This document shows positions 39,985 to 44,513 of a DNA stretch of 44,513 nt, piece after piece. Location of the stretch: assembly GCA_945861935.1 (NCBI GenBank), contig CAMAVU010000006.1, positions 1-44,513 on the forward strand, read 5' to 3'. The position numbers were made by a program, and so were the translations under genes. The notes under the pieces were generated by a model. That model did no database searches. It was not told the origin of the DNA and was given only the letters and a program-made list of their open reading frames with translations. The first letter of the stretch is position 1. The number at the start of each line of letters is the position of its first letter. Source of the stretch: Bifidobacterium breve. GTDB lineage: Bacteria > Actinomycetota > Thermoleophilia > Miltoncostaeales > Miltoncostaeaceae.

Positions 39985-41105
39985 ACGCCCTCCCCCATCG
40001 CCTCGTGCATGGCCGCGAGCAGCCGGTCGGTCTGCTCGGGCGTGCCCGCCGTGATCCTCAGGCCCCCCGGCGCGCCGAAGGCCGCAGTGGGACGCACAAT
40101 GACCCCGCGGGCCGTGAGGGCCCGGTCCAGGGCGGCGGCGCGCTCCTCCCCCACCTCGACGAAGACGAAGTTGGCCTGAGAGGGCAGCGGCTCCAAACCC
40201 AGCGCTCGCAGGCCATCGGCCATGCGGTCCCGCTCGGCGCGGACCGCCTGGATGCGCGGCGGCAGTTCGACCGCGGCATCGGCCAGAGATGCCAGGGCAG
40301 CGGCCTGCGCGACGGCGTTCACATCGAACGCGTTGCGCACCGGGGACAGAGCACGGGCAAGACCCCTCGGACCCGCCATCCACCCGATGCGCAACCCCGC
40401 AAGGCCGAAGGCCTTGCTGAAGGTACGCATCACCACCAGCGACCGGCCGGCGCGGACGAGCGCCATCCCGTCGTGGGACCCGGCAGGCAGGAACTCGAAG
40501 TAGGCCTCGTCGAGCACGGGCAGCACGTGCGGAGGAAGGGCGTCCAGGAACCCCTCGAGGTCCCGGCCACTGACGGCGCCCCCGGTCGGGTTGTTGGGGC
40601 TCACCACCACGGCAATCTTGGTGCGGGGGCCCGCCGCCGCGGCCAGCGCCTGCAGGTCATAGGTGCCATCCGGCGCCAGCCCGACCGGGGTCCAGATGGC
40701 GCCCTGGGCCATGGTGCCCGGACGGTACGAGATGAACGACGGCCACCCCATCACCAGCTCGTCACCGGGGTCGAGCATGGCCATGCACAGCAGCCTGATG
40801 AGACTGTCCACGCCGTTGCCCACCACGATGCGGTCGGGGTCCACCCCGTGCTCCTCGCCCAGCGCGTCGCAAAGAGCCCACGCACCCGGGTCCGGGTACA
40901 GGTTCTGCAGGGCCGCCTGATCGGCGATCGCACGCACCGCCGCGGGAAAGGGCGGGTACGGGCCCTCGTTTGAGGCAAGGCGGGTGATGGGGATCTCACC
41001 GAGCTCGCGCCTCAGCGCGGAGAGCGGACGACCCGGCACGTACGCCTGTACCGACGCCAGTGCCGGTCGGACGAGGGCGGGGGCGAGGGACGGCGCGTCG
41101 GGCAC
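39981..41105 (-). CDS. hisC: Histidinol-phosphate aminotransferase
   Basis: PLP class I/II aminotransferase. 374 aa from GTG 41105 (MPDAPSLAPALVRPALAS). Motifs: RLASNEGPYPPFP, VGNGVDSLIRLLCMA, SPNNPTGG, LDEAYFEF and the PLP-lysine region TFSKAFGLAGLRIGW, ending with the Arg of LRITAGTPEQ. HisC fits best; other family members (aromatic or phenylalanine aminotransferase) are close in sequence. I chose 41105 because -10 box TAGCCT (41118-41113) lies seven bases upstream; upstream codons of the longer frame are not family-like. It is the first gene of the operon with meaB. Confidence 0.88.
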   Translation of the reverse strand: MPDAPSLAPALVRPALASVQAYVPGRPLSALRRELGEIPITRLASNEGPYPPFPAAVRAIADQAALQNLYPDPGAWALCDALGEEHGVDPDRIVVGNGVDSLIRLLCMAMLDPGDELVMGWPSFISYRPGTMAQGAIWTPVGLAPDGTYDLQALAAAAGPRTKIAVVVSPNNPTGGAVSGRDLEGFLDALPPHVLPVLDEAYFEFLPAGSHDGMALVRAGRSLVVMRTFSKAFGLAGLRIGWMAGPRGLARALSPVRNAFDVNAVAQAAALASLADAAVELPPRIQAVRAERDRMADGLRALGLEPLPSQANFVFVEVGEERAAALDRALTARGVIVRPTAAFGAPGGLRITAGTPEQTDRLLAAMHEAMGEGV

Positions 41106-41112
41106 ATGACGG

Positions 41113-41122
41113 AGGCTACACT
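41113..41122. promoter_or_regulatory. Overlapping divergent -10 boxes shared by hisC and the LON-domain gene
   Basis: TACACT (41117-41122, plus) and TAGCCT (41118-41113, minus) share the central TA step. They are eight and seven bases from the two start codons (ATG 41131 and GTG 41105). One melted region could thus serve both directions, each as a leaderless transcript. Confidence 0.6.
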
Positions 41123-41130
41123 CGCCGCCC

Positions 41131-41754
41131 ATGCCGGAATCGGACGACCTCGGGCTCTTTCCCGTCGGACTGGTGCTGCTCCCCGGCGAGCGGGCTCCGC
41201 TCCATCTGTTCGAGCCGCGGTACCGGCAACTGCTCGCCGACTGCGTACTGGACGACCGTCCCTTCGTCATGCTCCGGAGCCACGGCGACGACGCATCGCC
41301 CATCGGATGCACGGCCCGGTTCGCGGCCCTCGGGCGACGCTTCGCGGATGGCCGGATGAACGTGGCGGTGGACGGCGACCAAGTGGTCCGGGTCGGCACC
41401 GGGACAACGGGGCGCATGTACCTGTCGGCGTGGGTCGAGCCCGTGCCCGACGACAACTCCCACGCGACGGACGAGATCCGGACGGAGGTGCTCGACCTCT
41501 TCGCCCGTCTCGTCACCGAGGTCGCAGGGTCATCCGCTCCCCCGTCCGTGCGCGAAGACGTCCCGCTGTCCTACGCGATCGCAGGCATGATCGAGATGCC
41601 CGCCGAACCCAAGCAGGAACTGCTGGAGTGCCGCGACGAGCAGGTGCGGCTGGGGGTGGTACGCGACATCGTGAAGGCGGCTCTTCAGGGGGCCGACCGC
41701 GAACGCCTCGCTGCTGCGCGGGCGCGGACCAACGGGAAGGTCGCGCTGCCGTGA
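41131..41754 (+). CDS. LON-type substrate-binding domain protein
   Basis: 207 aa comprising only the N-terminal LON domain, without the AAA+ or protease parts: LFPVGLVLLPGERAPLHLFEPRYRQLL, in parts, and GCTARFAAL, followed by a helical tail. Stand-alone LON-domain proteins are common in actinobacteria; function unknown. The ATG follows TACACT by eight bases. The stop overlaps the next start by GTGA, so it is coupled to the YgfZ-type gene. Confidence 0.88.
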   Translation: MPESDDLGLFPVGLVLLPGERAPLHLFEPRYRQLLADCVLDDRPFVMLRSHGDDASPIGCTARFAALGRRFADGRMNVAVDGDQVVRVGTGTTGRMYLSAWVEPVPDDNSHATDEIRTEVLDLFARLVTEVAGSSAPPSVREDVPLSYAIAGMIEMPAEPKQELLECRDEQVRLGVVRDIVKAALQGADRERLAAARARTNGKVALP

Positions 41755-42578
41755 CGGGCGCCATCCTGGTCGTCCGGCCACGGCGCATCGCATGGGTGGA
41801 GGGTCCGGATGCCGCGGCGCTGCTGCACGGCCTGCTGACCGCTGACGTGCAGGCGCTCGCGGTGGGCGACGCCATGAGGTCGCTCGTGCTCACCACGCAC
41901 GGCCACGTGGTGGCGCACATGGCTGTGGCGCGGACCGGCCCGGATGCCTTTACGCTCATCCTCGACCCCGCGCCTGCGCCCGACGGCGTGGCGGTCATCA
42001 CCGCGCACCATGTGTCGGAGGATGCAGAGGTGCTGGGTCCCGAGGACGCCACGGTCCTCGTGGCCACCGACGACCTGATGGGGGTGCTCGACGGTGCCGG
42101 CGCCCTGACGGTGCCCGGCGCGATCCCGGGCACGATCGAGGTGCTGGCCGACGACCCAGCGGCCCTCGCCGCCAGATGCGGGCTCGTGCCGGCGGACGAC
42201 GCCGCGCTCGAGGCCCTGCGGGTGGAGCGCGGCGCACCCGCCATCGGCGTGGACACGGGCGAGCGAACGCTGGTGCAGGAGGCCCTGCTGCAGCATGCCG
42301 TCTCGTTCAGCAAGGGGTGCTACCTCGGTCAGGAGACGGTGGCGCGCCTGCACTACCGCGGGCACCCCAACCGGCGCCTGACGCGTATCGCACTCGACGG
42401 CCCCGTCGTGCCGGGCACGCCCATCACCGTCGGCTCAAGGGCGATGGGCACGGTGACCACCGTGGCGCAGGTGCCCGGGCAGGGATGGATGGCGCTCGGC
42501 ATGGTCCGGCGGGAGGTCGTCGATGGCGCACCCGTGGATGTCGGCGGCACAGCGGGTCAGGTCCTCCTCCCTGCCTGA
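41751..42578 (+). CDS. YgfZ/GcvT-domain, folate-binding protein
   Basis: 275 aa from GTG 41751. Contains the YgfZ signature KGCYLGQE (in SFSKGCYLGQETVARLHYRG), whose Cys is needed in E. coli for repair or maturation of certain Fe-S enzymes with a folate cofactor. The GcvT-like N-terminal barrel is present (VRPRRIAWVEGPDAAALLHGLL in part). Aminomethyltransferase activity is not expected. It overlaps the LON-domain gene by four bases. Confidence 0.92.
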   Translation: MTGAILVVRPRRIAWVEGPDAAALLHGLLTADVQALAVGDAMRSLVLTTHGHVVAHMAVARTGPDAFTLILDPAPAPDGVAVITAHHVSEDAEVLGPEDATVLVATDDLMGVLDGAGALTVPGAIPGTIEVLADDPAALAARCGLVPADDAALEALRVERGAPAIGVDTGERTLVQEALLQHAVSFSKGCYLGQETVARLHYRGHPNRRLTRIALDGPVVPGTPITVGSRAMGTVTTVAQVPGQGWMALGMVRREVVDGAPVDVGGTAGQVLLPA

Positions 42579-42589
42579 AGGGGCGGTGC

Positions 42590-42595
42590 TAGCGT
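42590..42595 (+). promoter_or_regulatory. Putative leaderless -10 box
   Basis: TAGCGT with eight bases to ATG 42604. It lies 11 bases after the stop of the YgfZ-type gene. Confidence 0.5.
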
Positions 42596-42603
42596 CGGAC
42601 GCC

Positions 42604-43116
42604 ATGGGACTTCGGCGCGAACACCGGGCGGCAGCCGCGCGTCAGTCGTGGGTGGTGCGGCTGTTCTACGACACCGAGGGCGATCTGCGGGGATGGAGGG
42701 CGCTCGCCGTGGTCGGAGTGCTGGCCGCAACCGTGGTGCTCGGCACGGTCATCGTCTCGCTCGCGGGCGCGGCGTTCGGGCCCCAGGCGCTCAGCATCGG
42801 TGCGCTGGTCGTATTCCTGGCCATCAAGATCCCGCTCCTGGGGTTCGTCTTCTGGGTCCTCATGCGCAAGGGCGGCGGCTACACGCAGGTGGAGATGAGC
42901 GCGGTGGAGCGCAGCCGGGTGCTCGCGAGCCTGCTCGAGCAGGCCCGGACGGCGAAGGGTGCTGCCGACGAGGCCGACCGCCTGCGCTGGGCCTCACGCG
43001 AGGCCTGGCGCATCGCCGACGAGGCCCCCGACGCCGAACGCCAACGTGCCATCGCGGTCGCGGTGGAGATCGGCGGCATGGCCCCCGTACGGCACGACTC
43101 CGCTCGCAGCCGCTAG
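42604..43116 (+). CDS. Two-helix membrane protein of unknown function
   Basis: 170 aa that I do not recognise. Two hydrophobic segments at about residues 33-55 and 62-86, after a positively charged N-terminus. The rest is an Ala/Arg/Glu-rich helical tail (SAVERSRVLASLLEQARTAK in part) likely to be cytoplasmic and possibly coiled coil. The start is fixed by the upstream TAGCGT box and the positive-inside pattern. Confidence 0.7.
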   Translation: MGLRREHRAAAARQSWVVRLFYDTEGDLRGWRALAVVGVLAATVVLGTVIVSLAGAAFGPQALSIGALVVFLAIKIPLLGFVFWVLMRKGGGYTQVEMSAVERSRVLASLLEQARTAKGAADEADRLRWASREAWRIADEAPDAERQRAIAVAVEIGGMAPVRHDSARSR

Positions 43117-43776
43117 CCCGGGAATCGGGCGACCACGGGCGCGCACAGGCACCGTTACGACCGTCTCGCGGTCGGCTTCGATGCCCGCATCACCAGCACC
43201 GTGGCATGAGCCCTTCATGATCCCCCGGCCCGGTGCACGGGCGGTGGAGAGTCTGGGGGTCGAACGGTGCGATGTCCCCGCTGCACACGACCTCTACCGA
43301 CTGCCGGGGACCGACCGGCTCACCACTGGACGGGTGCCGCACCCTCTGGCTGGGGCCCCCACCTGCGATCTGGTGAAGACGGGTGGGGACGACCTCAGGC
43401 GCGTGCGCACCACCCGTCGGGGTCCGGCCTCCGGAACGGGCACCTGTGTGCCTGGCCAACTGCCGTGGACCGCCCGGGGCAGGTTCTACATCGCCGGAAT
43501 CCCCATGGATGGCCCGATTTCCCCGCAGTGGGGTCCTGTCGCCCGGTCACCTCATCGCCCCACCACCTCCACCATTCATCCGTGGGGCACGTCCGGACGC
43601 TCGTTGCCGGGTGCCCGGCATCGCGGCGCGACACGTCGGCAGTGCGTCGTGGGCACCACCGGGTGCACCGCACCCACCGGGTAGCCTCCAACCTACCGGA
43701 CCTGCCCTTCTTCACCGGTCCGTCGTCCCGATGAGGGCATCTGACCAGCGTCGCACGCGCACGCCGGTGACCACTG
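43117..43776. other. About 660 bp without a convincing gene
   Basis: Several open frames cross this stretch on both strands, but all lack a family match, show Pro/Arg/His/Ser-rich shadow-like composition and overlap each other. A TAGCCT box at 43682-43687 may serve the repeat gene at 43828 with a leader of about 130 bases. No tRNA, array or long repeat is visible. Confidence 0.5.
43682..43687 (+). promoter_or_regulatory. Possible -10 box for the repeat-protein gene
   Basis: TAGCCT (43682-43687) is the best TANNNT in the 150 bases before the gene. It is distant from ATG 43828, unlike the leaderless genes elsewhere. Confidence 0.3.
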
Positions 43777-43827
43777 ATGGATTCCATGACACGCGGTTAC
43801 CCGCCGCTGGATGAAAGGCCGGATCAC

Positions 43828-44513
43828 ATGAGCAGTCTCCCGCGTAGGACGCAGGGCCCCCGTCACCCCGGAAGGCTCCTGCTCGCGCTCGTGATGCTCT
43901 GCACCGCCGGGGTGGGCGCCGCTCTGGCGCTTACCCCCTCGCTTCCGTGGGCGACCAGGGGCGGGGGGACAGGATCGGACACTGGCTTCCGGGTCTCCGC
44001 CCTCCCCGACGGCTCGGCCATCGTCACCGGCTTCTTCAATGACACCGCGACCTTCGGCTCCACCACGCTTACGAGCAGCGGGGAGAATGACGTATTCACC
44101 GCGAAGGTGAACACCGATGGGACCTACGCCTGGGCGATCAGGGGCGGGGGGGCCGGTTCGGACTTCGGCTTGGGGGTCTCCGCACTCCCCGACGGCTCGG
44201 CCATCGTCACCGGGCGCTTCGATGGCACCGCGACCTTCGGCTCCACCACGCTCACGAGCAGCGGGAACACTGACGTATTCACCGCGAAGGTGAACGCCGA
44301 TGGGACCTACGCCTGGGCGACCAGAGCCGGCGGGGCAGGATTGGACGGTGGCCAGAGCGTCTCCGCCCTCCCCGACGGCTCGGCCATCGTCACCGGGATG
44401 TTCAATGACACCGCGACCTTCGGCTCCACCACGCTCACGAGCAGCGGGGGCGTTGACGTATTCACCGCGAAGGTGAATGCCGATGGAACCTTCGCCTGGG
44501 CAAGCAGGGGCGG
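43828..44513 (+). CDS. Secreted SBBP-like beta-propeller repeat protein, partial at window end
   Basis: ATG 43828 follows AAAGG by about ten bases; in-frame ATGs at 43786 and 43777 would lengthen the N-terminus. A signal peptide is clear (RLLLALVMLCTAGVGAALAL). After it come 61-residue repeats: GFRVSALPDGSAIVTG, FNDTATFGSTTLTSSG and DVFTAKVNTDGTYAWA, each with minor changes. Three full units (43948, 44131, 44314) and the start of a fourth (44497) are seen, and the frame is still open at the window edge. The pattern matches SBBP-type beta-propeller repeats found in large surface or secreted proteins. Function is unknown. Confidence 0.85.
   Translation, partial: MSSLPRRTQGPRHPGRLLLALVMLCTAGVGAALALTPSLPWATRGGGTGSDTGFRVSALPDGSAIVTGFFNDTATFGSTTLTSSGENDVFTAKVNTDGTYAWAIRGGGAGSDFGLGVSALPDGSAIVTGRFDGTATFGSTTLTSSGNTDVFTAKVNADGTYAWATRAGGAGLDGGQSVSALPDGSAIVTGMFNDTATFGSTTLTSSGGVDVFTAKVNADGTFAWASRG
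43948..44513 (+). repeat. Tandem 183-bp repeats inside the propeller gene
   Basis: Units start at 43948, 44131, 44314 and 44497, an exact 183-bp (61-codon) period. Long blocks such as GACGGCTCGGCCATCGTCAC are unchanged between units at DNA level, which points to recent duplication or gene conversion. The array runs off the window. Confidence 0.9.

Noticed and set aside
43267-43814. Several frames of 130-155 codons before the repeat gene
   Set aside because: Overlapping on both strands, Pro/Arg/His-rich, without a ribosome-binding site or family resemblance.

Overview
The window is high-GC, densely packed bacterial chromosome. About 45 protein genes can be supported, most on the minus strand, with many 1- or 4-base start/stop overlaps. 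Several signs point to an actinobacterium-like organism, plausibly an uncultured Thermoleophilia-type lineage: the order rpmE-prfA-prmC-glyA-(SDR)-wecA-atpI-atpBEFHAGDC, the LCP/undecaprenyl-phosphate cell-wall genes without lipopolysaccharide genes, and TANNNT -10 boxes placed 6 to 8 bases before start codons (leaderless transcription). The taxonomic placement is inference from gene order and style, not from a marker search.

Layout. 1-94: palindromic GGGGACTGTCCCC repeats and a G-quadruplex motif beyond the end of prfB. 112-7226 (minus): prfB, secA, a secreted glycoside-hydrolase-like/peptidoglycan-binding protein, long-form hpf and comFC. 7353-7580 (plus): infA, with no ATG/GTG/TTG start; the best start is ACG behind a well placed Shine-Dalgarno sequence. 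7775-10173 (minus): mtnA and ahcY. 10221-10403: two long perfect hairpins sharing outer arms but not inner cores. 10404-16855 (minus): a five-gene overlapping operon M20 peptidase - LCP - ugd - NDP-sugar pyrophosphorylase - phosphoglucose/phosphomannose isomerase, which links sugar-nucleotide supply to attachment of wall polymers. 17086-19538 (minus): an MFS transporter and mdh. 19583-26714 (minus): the complete F-type ATP synthase operon with an AtpI-like leader gene. 26915-32524 (minus): wecA, an SDR, glyA, prmC, prfA and rpmE. 32721-35840 (minus): etfA, etfB, an enoyl-CoA hydratase and a stand-alone B12-binding mutase subunit. 35980-38153 (plus): pepA and a DUF4097-like protein. 38157-41105 (minus): tetR, a LapA-like protein, meaB and hisC in one overlapping operon. 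41131-43116 (plus): a LON-domain protein, a YgfZ-type protein and a small membrane protein. 43117-43776 holds no convincing gene. From 43828 a secreted repeat (SBBP-like) protein with an exact 183-bp period runs off the window.

How the genes work together. Translation termination and ribosome hibernation (prfA, prfB, prmC, hpf, infA, rpmE), protein export (secA) and ATP synthesis dominate. The mutase subunit, meaB, enoyl-CoA hydratase and ETF point to acyl-CoA/methylmalonyl-CoA metabolism, and mtnA-ahcY to recycling of S-adenosylmethionine by-products. No CRISPR array, prophage, transposase, tRNA or rRNA was seen. The most unusual signals are the non-canonical start of infA, the composite hairpins at 10221-10403, the palindrome/G4 cluster at the left edge, and the recurrent leaderless promoters, including an overlapping divergent pair at 41113-41122.
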